Assembly (NCBI GenBank): GCA_934045075.1
Contig: OW203747.1
Coordinates: 6,778,357 to 6,842,356 of the forward strand
Length of the DNA: 64,000 nt
From: Yponomeuta sedellus
Lineage: Eukaryota > Arthropoda > Insecta > Lepidoptera > Yponomeutidae
Direction: 5' to 3'
Within the stretch, counting starts at the first letter, position 1. Every line of letters begins with the position of its first letter. The notes beneath the pieces are model-generated. The model did no database searches, had not been told where the DNA came from, and worked only from the letters and a program-made list of their open reading frames with translations. The position numbers and the translations under genes were made by a program. This document shows positions 52,501-61,375 of the stretch, in pieces.

Positions 52501-53173
52501 ATAACATGCTTTTTAACAATTTTTTAGAACGGCACAATTATGTGTACTATTATCAAACACATATCAAATTTTTAAAGTAATCTGTTAAGATTTGACGTAT
52601 TTATGCGAAATATTCGAAAAAAAAACGTTTTTCGTCATTTCTAGAAAACGCCTGTTTTCAAATTACAGTGTCTTGTCAGGGCACGGCAGAGTGGCAGGCC
52701 TTACTGTCAGAAGTTATCAAGCCGCCCATAAGGGGTCTGACATGGCTTAACGACTGCCATTATATGACAGCCGACACCAACGGCTTAACGTGCCTTGCGA
52801 ATCACGGAAGCGCTCATGACAAGACATCTCATACGTGACTATATCCCAGTGCGGCAAAGGTGTGCTTACCGAGTCAGTAAAGTTATGTGAAGTGTCCCCA
52901 CTTGGTTTAATTGTACCTCAGTACGAATGGAGACCTCAGTTTCCACCAACTGACCACAGAGTCAGTGCACGCGAGATGCAGCATTTGGCGCAAAAAAAGT
53001 GTTATGCCAACTTTATTTGTGTCGCCTGGGAGAAACTAATCGGACACTTAAATTCTAGTTCCAGCACCAGTGCTTAAAGTCTGACATTTTTATCAAAAAG
53101 TATTTATTACTTTCATGCAATTCGTTGCTAACAGGCTATCCCTCGTTCCAGGTCCGCCAGCCACACCAACTGA
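46511..53173 (+). CDS. P3: small secreted Ala-rich protein with nested transposons in its intron
   Basis: Exon 1 (46511-46570) encodes MRWAFSFAAVLMMAWAVTAK, a clear signal peptide, ending at GTAAGA in phase 0. Exon 2 (48396-48559) follows aatctcaacag. It encodes VNKQPNNLADLPGDSAADAA, then AASRSAADYTAHYAELAAP and VPANVDVNQLVATL. It leaves at AG|GTATTA in phase 2. A candidate last exon (53152-53173), after cctcgttccag, gives SASHTN-stop with AATAAA at 53223-53228. The total is about 81 aa. If exon 2 is not spliced it reads on to 48749 through sequence that looks like a repeat. Exons 1 and 2 are the firmer part. Intron 2 contains the whole transposon nest (49021-52815). No family is recognised, and no membrane segment is seen after the signal peptide. 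Confidence 0.5.
46802..47044 (+). repeat. GCCCATTAGCTCAG tRNA-like SINE
   Basis: Sense copy with an intact-looking tRNA core (about 46907-46978), preceded by the ggggctgcaagtggtgcaaa part and followed by ttagtgcattaaaaataata. Confidence 0.8.
47337..47565 (+). mobile_element. Small MITE-like element
   Basis: Imperfect terminal inverted repeats agtctgttagctcttagaa and the complement of aaagctaacagact. Non-coding. A partial copy is at 17447-17632. Confidence 0.65.
47756..48125. repeat. Diverged tandem duplication in the P3 intron
   Basis: attcatacaatttgcgttcg to ccgctaaaaagttccgcaag (47756-47855) is repeated at about 48026-48115. The spacer includes gagatgcaacctttggcgca, which recurs at 52970-53066. 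Confidence 0.65.
48812..48945. repeat. Dispersed repeat (GGCTCAGTGAGTAC type)
   Basis: ttagcgtgtctatggtaag and accggctcagtgaatacttc, matching 22305-22550. Confidence 0.5.
49533..52276 (+). pseudogene. DUF7869-type putative transposase, disrupted by a SINE
   Basis: The first part runs to a stop at 51488 inside the SINE, the second from 51818 to 52276. I chose MSRERNKLI (49533) as start because the earlier in-frame ATG at 49386 lies in a subterminal repeat. Order: a Thr/Pro-rich N-terminus with a duplicated module of about 45 aa (NQAQPV ... PPPPITVPQ, twice), then a basic patch KRKRER. Next comes CACKNKCSQKIGETERKTLW, and a Cys/His cluster (CDTCRKHTCKHPE, CRSCSCDVC). The RNase H-like part has FTADMQKVICMP, YFFVDNCNAQNKNK and EPGHTYMAADQVHASI, where the acidic residues are candidate catalytic positions. 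The C-terminus is Lys/Glu-rich. Without the SINE and one duplication the frame is open, about 800 codons. So only the SINE inactivates it, as far as this reading shows. Confidence 0.8.
51476..51808 (+). mobile_element. tRNA-like SINE inserted in the transposase frame
   Basis: 333 bp between copies of agcagtct (51468-51475 and 51809-51816). It starts and ends with the same block, tttttagcctctaaatagg. The tRNA-like core (51707-51779) has box A ttggctcaattgg and box B gggttcgaatccc. Confidence 0.95.
52857..53066. repeat. Dispersed repeat (GATGCARCMTTTGGCGCAA type)
   Basis: gcttaccgagtcagtaaag, gagatgcagcatttggcgca and tttgtgtcgcctgggagaaa match 47860-48015. An 80-aa frame through it has no support as a gene. 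Confidence 0.55.
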
Positions 53174-53228
53174 GCCGTGAGCAGAGGTGTTTTCTGAAGA
53201 GACGCGATACAAAAATATGTCCAATAAA

Positions 53229-53680
53229 TTGCTCTCCTGCCTTGAAAATACCCCTCTCCAAAACGTTTAAGTGTCTCCGAATAGAGCACCCGTAGCTTAT
53301 CCCAGTTAGTTTGTAAGCCGCGATGTCTCTATTTATCCCATGGGAGAAAAATTAAGAAGAAGACGACGGAGTTCCAAATTCTGAAATTGTCTGGCGATCA
53401 ATCATTCTTTTTTAAATTTTCTTTCGGTGGGCAAGTCTTCTAATTAATTTTTATTGTTTGTACCTACCTGTTTTTAATCGTAATTATGAAATATAATGTC
53501 GTAACGTGTTAGTTGTCATACAGCATCTTGTTTCATTTTTGGTGGGGAAGATAGCGGGATGACCTGAATGCATTTGTGGCTGGGGACAATGAGACAGATA
53601 TGCTAAGAGAGATATGCTAAGCAAGAGAGGAGGCCTTGGCCCTTCAGTGAGACACAAGAGAGCCTAAGTAATAAATAGAT
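53229..53680. other. No gene seen
   Basis: P3-P4 spacer without a supported exon. Confidence 0.4.
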
Positions 53681-54012
53681 CTTCTTCTTCTTCTGGCTAT
53701 ATTAATCCACTGCTGGACATAGCCCTCCCCTAATGAGCGCCATAGCGCAAGGTTAAGCCATCATGCTGCTATGCGGTGTCGGCCTTCTAGAATAGCACCG
53801 ACCCAAAGCTTCCCGCGGGTGTCGTAAAGGGCGACTAAGGGATACAAACCGGGGGGTGGGCAGCAGCTTGCAGTACAATTCCACCAAAATGCATCCCCAA
53901 CCCGCATGCCCAGCGTGGGGATTATGGGCATTACCCCCCAACGATGGCACAACCTTGCACTCATTACGGGGGGTATGTCCACCAGTGGACTAATATAGCC
54001 TGAAGAAGAAGA
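53681..54012 (+). repeat. Tail-sharing SINE with inverted tail at its left
   Basis: Antisense tail 53681-53757, then a sense copy 53762-54012 (ctgctatgcggtgtcggcct to tagcctgaagaagaag). The two tails form a long imperfect inverted repeat. Confidence 0.75.
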
Positions 54013-54208
54013 TTCGAGCCTACTACCGCCTGCCGAATGTGAGGCAGTACTTTCAGATCAGAAGTCACAAGACAGATAAAACCTCAATCAACATCATGGA
54101 GCTAATTGATTCTCAGCTTGTTACGCTTTCGTATTGCTCTGTTTTCAAACGGACTTCAGTATCGGTTGATGGCGAAGTGTTCGAAACAAATATTTAGGTT
54201 TAAGTAAA

Positions 54209-55287
54209 ATGTTTTTCTTGGACAAAATACTTTTTACACTGTTTGTGACTAATGTAAGTACTCCAGTTTCTGAATTGAGAATTTTCCTGAGCCACGTTTT
54301 TTTTTATGTTTTTAAAAAAATTGACAGTTCAAATATCTATCCAAGTACCAAAATACTTGGTGAATTTAGTTAAATTCTCAGTTGAGATAATTATAAATAG
54401 GTAATTTATCTGCTACTGAGGTTCTATTATAAAAATCCGCCATTATTAATAAGACTATTTCTTACCGATCTTGAAATACGTTTATCTTAAGGTGGATAGG
54501 ATGACATTGGGTGTCAGTCTAATTGGACCTTTGGTCCCACATTGAACTTAGTGAAAATAAACAAGATGACACTAATTGATAAGACGACAAGGCGTTTTCG
54601 CGGCGTTTGCTACGAGGTTTGATACGTGACTAATCTTTCGTTTCTTAAATCCCTAAATTTCAGACCGTCATAGATGGGTTTGCGATCTCGACACACGTAG
54701 ACCTACGAAAAGTTGGAACTATCAAGCTAAATAGTGGTGACATTTATAATGTTTTGAAGCCTGTAACGCATCGAATAGAAGACCATATTGCAGATGCCCT
54801 AATGCGTAGAGATACGAAACACAAACCGACTGAAAAAATATTTATAGACAACAATGGCTTTAGACATTTCTGGAGTGAGCTATCTGATAAAACCAGTCAT
54901 TACAGAAAAGCAGGCAAAGATTTGTATCTTGAAAACAAAAACGAAGTGACGAAGAACATTGAAAATAGAACTACTGCAGACGATACAGAAGTTAAAGTGA
55001 ACGGAACACTCACTGAAGATAATAATTACACTGAGGTGTCTCTAAATGTAGTAAAAACTACAGTTGAAAATAATGAAACATTACCTTCTGAAGGTTCTAC
55101 AATAGCAACAACAACATCTACCCTCAAGTCTAAGTCCAGAAAAAGGAAAAAGATTAAAAAGAAGCAGCACATACCTGCTGCCTTGAGAAACCCTGCTTTG
55201 AGGGAACCGAAAGAGAGGACTGTAGTTCACACGACATTCTTTTGTCCATTTTTTGGTGTCATAAAGATGTCTAGATACATAGATTAA
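54209..55287 (+). CDS. P4: unknown secreted Lys/Thr-rich protein, two exons
   Basis: Exon 1 (54209-54253) encodes MFFLDKILFTLFVTN, a short signal-peptide-like start ending at GTAAGT. Exon 2 (54664-55287) follows ctaaatttcag in phase 0, giving 222 aa in total. It starts TVIDGFAISTHVDLRKVG, passes an amphipathic first half (EDHIADALMRRD, NNGFRHFWSELSDKTSHYRK), then a Thr/Asn-rich part with N-linked sequons (NRT, NGT, NYT). A strongly basic stretch KSRKRKKIKKKQ precedes the C-terminus TTFFCPFFGVIKMSRYID. ATTAAA follows within five bases. It converges on P5, which has the same size and the same one-intron layout. The only cysteine seen is near the C-terminus. No family is recognised. Confidence 0.65.
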
Positions 55288-55399
55288 GTATTAAACCAAA
55301 CGACAATAACACCATTTCGAAGTCAGTGACGTCTGCATTCCTCTCAAATGTGCCAGTTAGCCAATGTACTTTAATACTCAGTAGGAAATGTACTAAAGT

Positions 55400-55808
55400 A
55401 ATAATAATAATAATATTGGCCTTTTGCATCTACTTAATGAGATGATGTATACAGCCGAGCGTCCAGTGGCATCTTCACTCACACTAGATGGGCGAAGGGA
55501 CCACTCCGACTCTGTAGTGCCTGGGACATGGTTTTATAGATGGTGTAGGCTCGCCCAGCACCTATACCATCCTGACAGCTTAGTCGGCCTCGCCCACAGG
55601 AAGGACTAGTCAATACGTGCTGAGCCAACCAAGCCGCAGGTTTCCTCACGATGTTTTCTTTCACCTTTAGCGTGTGGTATTGCGACTACAAACTCGTAAC
55701 TTTGAAATTAAACAAAGTCATTGGTACGAGTACATGCCCGCACTGGGGATCGAACCTGGGGCTCTCGCTTGCGAGTCAATGGTTCTACCCACTGAGCTAC
55801 CACCGCTT
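55400..55808 (-). repeat. tRNA-derived SINE (GGTAGCTCAGTGGG type), full
   Basis: The (AAT)n tail at the left reaches the antisense tRNA-like head (gggatcgaacctggggctct, actgagctaccaccgc) at the right. The body is close to 41974-42377. Confidence 0.85.
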
Positions 55809-55946
55809 ACTTAGGAGGTATTGATGGCCAATTCTTCCGGTGGTTACTTATACCCTATAAAACAGAAGTCTGGGGAACCTTTCAAATTAGGACAAATCCT
55901 ATACTTAACAATTTTATCGTTAATCCTATACATAAGAATATTATTG

Positions 55947-56150
55947 ACGGCCTCGGTGGCGCAGCGGTTTGGCACGCCGACTGTAGAACCGAAGGTCTCG
56001 GGTTCGATCCCCGGCCGGGTCAAACTAGGAAATGAACTTTTCTAGTTTGTCTCAGGTCTTAGATGTTCTATGTATTCATTGTATCTATCGTCGAGTTAGC
56101 ACCTGTAACACAAGTCATTTAAATGTACTTAGTATGGGGCTAACGAGATC
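55947..56150 (+). repeat. tRNA-derived SINE (GGCCTCGGTGGCGCAG type), full
   Basis: Head gacggcctcggtggcgcagc with box B gggttcgatccccggc. The tail contains tcgagttagcacctgtaaca. Confidence 0.85.
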
Positions 56151-56327
56151 TCTCTGGCGTAGCGGTAGCGCATCTGCCTAGCATGCAAGATGTTCCGGGT
56201 TCGAAACCCGGCTGGGGACAAAAAAAACCCCAGGTCTTGGATGTTTACATGTTCCCACTACACAGGGTATCCTAGTGTGGGGCCAGAAGCAATGTATGAG
56301 CCTGTATGTAAATGTTATGTTATGTCC
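56143..56327 (+). repeat. tRNA-derived SINE (TGGCGTAGTGG type)
   Basis: Abuts the previous SINE: ctctctggcgtagcggtagc, gggttcgaaacccggctggg, tail tgtaaatgttatgttatg. Confidence 0.8.
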
Positions 56328-56377
56328 ACGAATATTTATTTATTTGAAACAAAATGCAACAATAATACTCAATGTGT

Positions 56378-57322
56378 TTAATCTTCTTTGATTCCGTTCC
56401 TTTTAGTGGAGAGCTCTTCATTTGAATTGCCCATAAACCGTCTGTTGAACCTCCTCGTCATATACGGATCATCATTAGCGTGCACTTCAAACCTGTCAAA
56501 GGTCCCAAGAAAAGTGGTTACAGCTGAATTTAGGGCCCTCCTGTAATTCTTCATTGGTAGTTTCTCTCTTAGCATCACCACTGGCTCGAAAGGAATTATC
56601 ATACCTGCAGCTGAAGCTATTAGAGGGATGAAGGGTGCCGGAACGTAGAAGGTTATGATCTCCATCACTCCGTTGACGATGCAGACACCAATGTTCTTCA
56701 AAACGGTGTTGATCTTGGGCGTTGTGATGAAGGCGTCGAAACTCGCAGATATGCTCTCGTAGATCTTGACGAAGCAGTTTTGCTTTTGCTTGACGAATGT
56801 CGAATTTCTTCGCGTAGTTTTGTTTCCCGGCGTACTTGTAGATTTGACTGTAGCGTCATCTCTGACAGTGACAGTCTCTGTAGTAGAACTCGGCTTTAAT
56901 TCTACGTCCGTTTTTGCAGAGATTTTAGCAGTGTCGATTCTAGAGCTGGTAGTGTCGTCTTCAACTACTGTACTCGTGAAAATTTGGCTGGCCTCATATT
57001 GGTCGTTGATTTCTGGGTGTTGTGACTGGAAATGTTTAGTTGAAAATTAAAACGAAGCCAGCAAAACGCAACACTATAGAAATGGTAATACCAAGAGGTA
57101 TGGTTTATTCTCTTATCCAGGTCAAGAAACATCACTGACGGCAACATTTTCAATAGTAGCACTTTACCCTTCGTCGTCAAAAGAGTTGCAGCAAAGTGGT
57201 AGATATGGTAAAGATGTATGTGGTGGATTCTCAGAGAGGTTAGGTACACCTAAACTTACATAGGCAAAAGCAAGAAGAAGCGATATTTGTATGAACAGAC
57301 AAAAACTGCAAGCCAGTCTCAT
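56378..57322 (-). CDS. P5: unknown secreted/membrane protein, two exons
   Basis: Exon 1 (57322-57260) encodes MRLACSFCLFIQISLLLAFAY, a signal peptide, ending at GTAAGT in phase 0. The intron is 234 bp. Exon 2 (57025-56378) follows aaacatttccag, giving 236 aa in total. Its first part is Ser/Thr-rich and acidic (TSTVVEDDTTSSRIDTAK, SSTTETVTVRDDATVKSTS), with sequons NKT and NST. Then come NCFVKIYESISASFDAFI and a hydrophobic block (IGVCIVNGVMEIITFYVPAP, FIPLIASAAGMIIPF), possibly one or two membrane segments or a buried helical core. The end is basic (MTRRFNRRFM). AATAAA occurs about 40 bases after the stop. It is divergent from P6. No family is recognised. Confidence 0.7.
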
Positions 57323-57711
57323 GTTTATATTCGTTATTCTATACAAATATCTACATTTTGATAGAAGAAGCAATTCGGTGTGGTACATATAACTAAGTAA
57401 GTAAACAAGCTAGTACCTTTTGTAACTTTTTATTATAATAGATTCGAGAAAAATAAATCTATAAAATGTGTCATAAAAACCGAAACAAATATCCTGAAAT
57501 AATTTTAGAATAACAAAAGTTGATTGCATAAGGACGTAGAGAAACAGGCACTGAAATAATTCTTATCTACCTTGACAAATTGATTAATTTCAAACAACGA
57601 TTGAATTTTTCAATTATAGCAAAGTTAAGGCCGATAGTTATGAATCATTGACTTTGAAGTACTTTCTACACAAAAAAATAAAATTCATAGTTTTGGAAAA
57701 GTTTAAGCGCA
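57323..57711. promoter_or_regulatory. Divergent intergenic region between P5 and P6
   Basis: 389 bp between the two start codons. Free of recognisable repeats although its surroundings are dense with them. Confidence 0.45.
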
Positions 57712-60530
57712 ATGAATGTGATGATGAATTTGAGCATCTTGGTCTTTAATATTATGTTGATGTTTATTATGGTGACAGCAAAGCCACAGGTAAGGACCCT
57801 ATCCTTACATGGATATTGAATGTTTCATAGTGAGTCAAAGATAATTAAAGGTTAAATTAAATTTTGTGCCCAGTCGACAGCAGGCCAACCTTTTTTGTAG
57901 TAAATCACCCGTAACGTAACTGAGTAGAGCACACGCGTGTAAAGCTTGATGTGCTGTCGACTCTATCCCAATTTGGGTAACATGCAGACCTCCTAACCTC
58001 AGTAAACTCCCTCATTGATAAATCACAAATAAATCATGAAAAAAATAATTTACCTGAATATATTTAGGGGTAGGTACCCGGCGTGTATCTTGTACCAGGT
58101 TTGAATCTGTTCGTATCGTGTATTGTTTTGCATCTTCGTGTGTATAAACCAAGTATTAACCTACGAACCTAATATCATAACTTTAAAACATGTTCTACCT
58201 GGTCCTACCCCACTACCCCATGAATAAAAATAACATACCTGCAAGTGAAAAGATAGAGGACACATTCTTCCTACAAAATTCACACTTAGAAACGGCCCCA
58301 CCCATTCCACTCGAATAGTCTTTGCTAGTGGTCGGAATAGGTAGTTAAATTTTAGGTATGTACTTGCAGAAAGAAAGTCAACGTAAGCATAACATGTATA
58401 ATACCTAGATCCCGAGAATCAGCGTGATTTCCAGGTCCTTAAATAATGCAATGCAACTTATGTACCTAATCAAATGTGCACCTCGTGTGCTGCATACCAA
58501 ATCACTCTGTGATTGGTTCATTCTGCGCGCTCTGCGTGACGTGATCGTTCATTGAGCTATATCCAATCAAAACAAATCAATTTATTTCAACGTAAAGAAT
58601 TTACATTCTGTTTGCTGATGTCACTGTACAATGTGAAATAATTATATTATTTTTTAATGCACTAACCCGTGCTAAGGACAATTTAAAAACCTACTTAGAG
58701 GCTTAAAAATTCCACCCATGTCGGGATTCGAACCCGCGACCTCTGGCTATCCGTGCCAGCGCTCTTTCCAACTGAGCTAATGGGCGACTCACCGGCATCA
58801 GTGAAATTTCGAACCTCTACAATATTCTCTGTATTACGTACTCTGTACGTACTCTCAACAATATTCTCTGTATTACGTACAGAGTAAGAGAGAGAAAGAG
58901 GTTCGAAATTTCACTGATGCCGGTGAGTCGCTCATTAGCTTAGTTGGAAAGAGCGCTGGCAAGGATAGTCAGAGGTCGCGGGTTCGAATCCCGGCATGGG
59001 TGGAATTTTTAGCCTCTTAATAGGTTTGTAAGCAATAAGCCGCTGCCTTCGGGCCGTAGTGTAGAAGAGAATAGTGGAGACAGTAGTGACAGCGTGACTA
59101 CCGCCAGTGGCGTTTTTCCAGCGCTTTCAAGCTACGCAAGGCACGTTAAGCCGTTGGTGCCGGCTGTCATGTAGGTAATGGCAGTCGTCAAGCCAACCGT
59201 CAGAGGCCTGATGGGCGGCTTGGTAACTTCTGACAGGCCCGCCACTGTCTTACAATCCTCCACCAGCTCGGACTTGGCACCCGCGTTGGAGGATTGCCTA
59301 TACCCTCCTTAGGGAAGAAACCCGTGCCCCTTAGGGACATAATGGGCTGATGATGTTGAAGCCAGCCTTATCCTCCACTGAATAGAGTAGATTATCGCAA
59401 ATGGGGTAGGCCAATGCTTTACACATGTTGCAGGCCTTCACTCCTCATCAATCCGGAGCGGATGTCGCGAACGCCCAACGCTATATGAGCCAGTTGCTTA
59501 GCAAACTGAAGACAGACGAGGGTAGAGACACGTTTTCTTGAAACTATTCGATAACATACGACAGCACTTCTTCTTCAGGCTATATGTTAGTCCATTGTTG
59601 GACATAGCCCTCCCCTAATGAGCGCCATAGCGCCCTGTCTTCAGCTTGCCGCATCTAGCATCTGCCAGCAGTTTTTCGCAGAGCGTCATCCCATCGGAGG
59701 GCACATGACAAGCCAAAAAGAGATTAGATAATAATAATAAATATTCATGGACATATTACACAGATCTCGTTAGCCCCATACTTAGTACAACTGAATGACT
59801 TGTATTACAGGGCTACTCTTTACAATATTCCCTGTATAACGTACAGGCAGCAACATCCTGGCTGAAGTAATTTGCAGCACTTGACACGGTTAGCGAGAGG
59901 TCGCGGGTTCGAGTCCCGGCATGGGTTGATGTGGGCTAATCAGCCCACATCAACCCACTGCTGGGCATAGGCCTCCTTTTTACTGCGCCATTCCTCACGG
60001 TCCTGTGCTAATCTGATCCATCCTTGACCCGCAACCCTCACGATTTCGTCTGACCATCGTGTCGGTGGTCTGCCTACCAACCTCCTTCCCTCCCTTGGGC
60101 ACCACTCCGATACTGCCCTGGTCCACCGGCCGTCTTCCCTTCTAGCCAAGTGTCCCTCCCATCTCCAGTTTAACTCTGTCATCCGCTTACCAACGTCTTC
60201 GACCTTGGTTCTTCGAAGAATTTCTACATTGGGTACGCGGTCCACAAGCGATACGCCCAGCATGGTAATATTTTAATCTTTTGATTTTCTTGAAAATATT
60301 GGTAATCTCATGTTTTTTGTAAAAGTAAACAAGTGTTTTATTATTATTGGTCTTTGATTATTTGATACTGTCGTCACGTCTATTGTCTTACCTCTTCCTA
60401 GGTGCCCTACGACTACATACCAATTGGAAGAAAAAGTAACAGCAACAAAGACGCGCCACTGCAAAACCCATCCGACATAAATCTTCATTACGAACAACAG
60501 TTCCCGTCCAGACGCAGATACGACGAATGA
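57712..60530 (+). CDS. P6: small secreted peptide, exons uncertain
   Basis: Exon 1 (57712-57789) encodes MNVMMNLSILVFNIMLMFIM, then VTAKPQ, a signal peptide ending at GTAAGG in phase 0. Two downstream pieces fit in phase 0. 59434-59541 (after cacatgttgcag) gives AFTPHQSGADVANAQRYMSQ, then LLSKLKTDEGRDTFS-stop. 60402-60530 (after tacctcttcctag) gives VPYDYIPIGRKSNSNKDAPL, ending PSRRRYDE-stop, with ATTAAA eight bases later. No phase-0 donor joins the two. They are therefore alternative last exons (61 or 68 aa), parts of different genes, or one is false. The short size, signal peptide and basic sites (GRK, SRRR) would suit a processed peptide precursor, but I recognise no known hormone. Confidence 0.45.
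58646..59031. repeat. Two GCCCATTAGCTCAG tRNA-like SINEs in inverted orientation
   Basis: Antisense copy 58646-58850 and sense copy 58890-59031, separated by about 40 bases that repeat tctgtattacgtac. Together they form a long hairpin with tRNA-like cores at both arms. Confidence 0.85.
59091..59352 (+). repeat. 5S-headed SINE, head truncated
   Basis: From agcgtgactaccgccagtgg to the gacataatgggctgatg end. Confidence 0.75.
59567..59703 (-). repeat. RTE-type LINE 3' end
   Basis: cttcttcaggctatatgtta through cagcttgccgcatctagcat. Confidence 0.7.
59738..59956. repeat. SINE fragments ending in a 15-bp hairpin
   Basis: 59738-59815 is a tail piece of the GGCCTCGGTGGCGCAG SINE. 59814-59936 is a rearranged GCCCATTAGCTCAG SINE. 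At its end gggttgatgtgggct (59923-59937) is complementary to 59942-59956, exactly at the junction with the RTE LINE. Confidence 0.7.
59940..60263 (-). pseudogene. RTE-type LINE reverse transcriptase, C-terminal 107 aa
   Basis: Open frame with RVPNVEILRRTKVEDVGKRM, WEGHLARREDGRW, RLVGRPPTRWSDEIVRVAGQ and a QQWVDVG end. This is the standard C-terminal extension of insect RTE endonuclease-reverse transcriptases. It is recent (no stops) but truncated, and intronic in P6. Confidence 0.85.
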
Positions 60531-60614
60531 TCCGTGAATTAAATACCTACGACCTATATGGCATTTTCATTTCTTCTTTCTGTGCCTCTTCACAATAACA
60601 ATAACTGCCACACG

Positions 60615-60976
60615 TTATCAACCCTTGTATGTCCCAATGCTGGGGCACGGGTCTCTTCCTGCATCGCAGGAAGGTTAGGCCATACTCCACCACGGGGGCC
60701 AAGTCCGGGTTGGTGGAGAATTGTAAAACAATGGCGGGCCTTACTGTCAGAAGTTATCAAGCCGCCCATAAGACCTCTGAAATGGCTTAACGACTGCCAT
60801 TATATGACATCCGGCACCAACGGCTTAGCGTGCCTTGCGAAGCACGGAAGCGCTCGGAAAAATGCCACTAGCGGTAGTCACGGGATGCTCACCCATCCAG
60901 TACCTGACTGGGCCTGTTGTTGCTTAACTAAGTGATTGATTCCAAGCACTCAGTTCGCCTAGGCCACGAGCGCTTC
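60615..60976 (-). repeat. 5S-headed SINE, full length
   Basis: Complete from tatcaacccttgtatgtccc to ggttcgcctaggccacgagc with few changes, so probably among the younger copies. Confidence 0.85.
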
Positions 60977-61375
60977 TGCCACACAATATATCTAATCACA
61001 CGTCCAGGGTCTTGATTATGTAACTTTCCACGTATTCTGCCAGTCTATCTGTGTGCAAACACCATGCAGGATACAATGTGAAGAAACACCACGCAGACGA
61101 TTGAAAAGCATTTGTTCCACATGCCCAGTCAGATGATGATGGAATGAAATAATAATCACGGCTCAGCGCCTTGACTATGTAACTTTCCACGTAGGCAGAC
61201 AGATGAACGAAATATATAGAATAGAATGGAATGGAATAGGAATAGAAAAGGTTTATTCCAAAGACAAGACACACACAACACAACAACAAAAGTACAGTAA
61301 AAGCATGGTGCTCACAGTAAAAGTACGTTTTATGAGTTCTTAAATATCTAGATTGTGTTTTATTTTTTATAATGG
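60977..61375. other. No gene; short repeated phrase
   Basis: The phrase atgtaactttccacgta occurs at about 61020 and 61175 and, inverted, near 63090 (gagaagttacatagtcaag). No coding exon is supported. Confidence 0.45.

Larger units (their letters stand above)
49129..52689 (+). mobile_element. DNA transposon with 26-bp TIRs, 4-bp AGTG TSD and DUF7869-type protein
   Basis: The left end CTGCCGTGCCCTGACAAAAC and the right end form 26-bp inverted repeats with one mismatch. Both are flanked by AGTG (49125-49128, 52690-52693). Subterminal copies of cagtgttttgtc occur near both ends, the left-most forming a 16-bp hairpin. The element is 3561 bp, or 3220 bp without the SINE inside. Inference: a 4-bp non-TTAA duplication together with this type of protein recalls the Sola superfamily. 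I have not verified that. Confidence 0.9.
49021..52815 (-). repeat. 5S-headed SINE split by a DNA transposon
   Basis: Tail half 49021-49128 and body half 52690-52815 (truncated in the body). Removing 49129-52689 and one AGTG rebuilds the normal gtaagayagtggcrggcc sequence of the family. Confidence 0.9.

Noticed and set aside
52835..53077. 80-aa frame after the transposon nest
   Set aside because: Overlaps a dispersed repeat also present at 47860-48015; no start or splice support.
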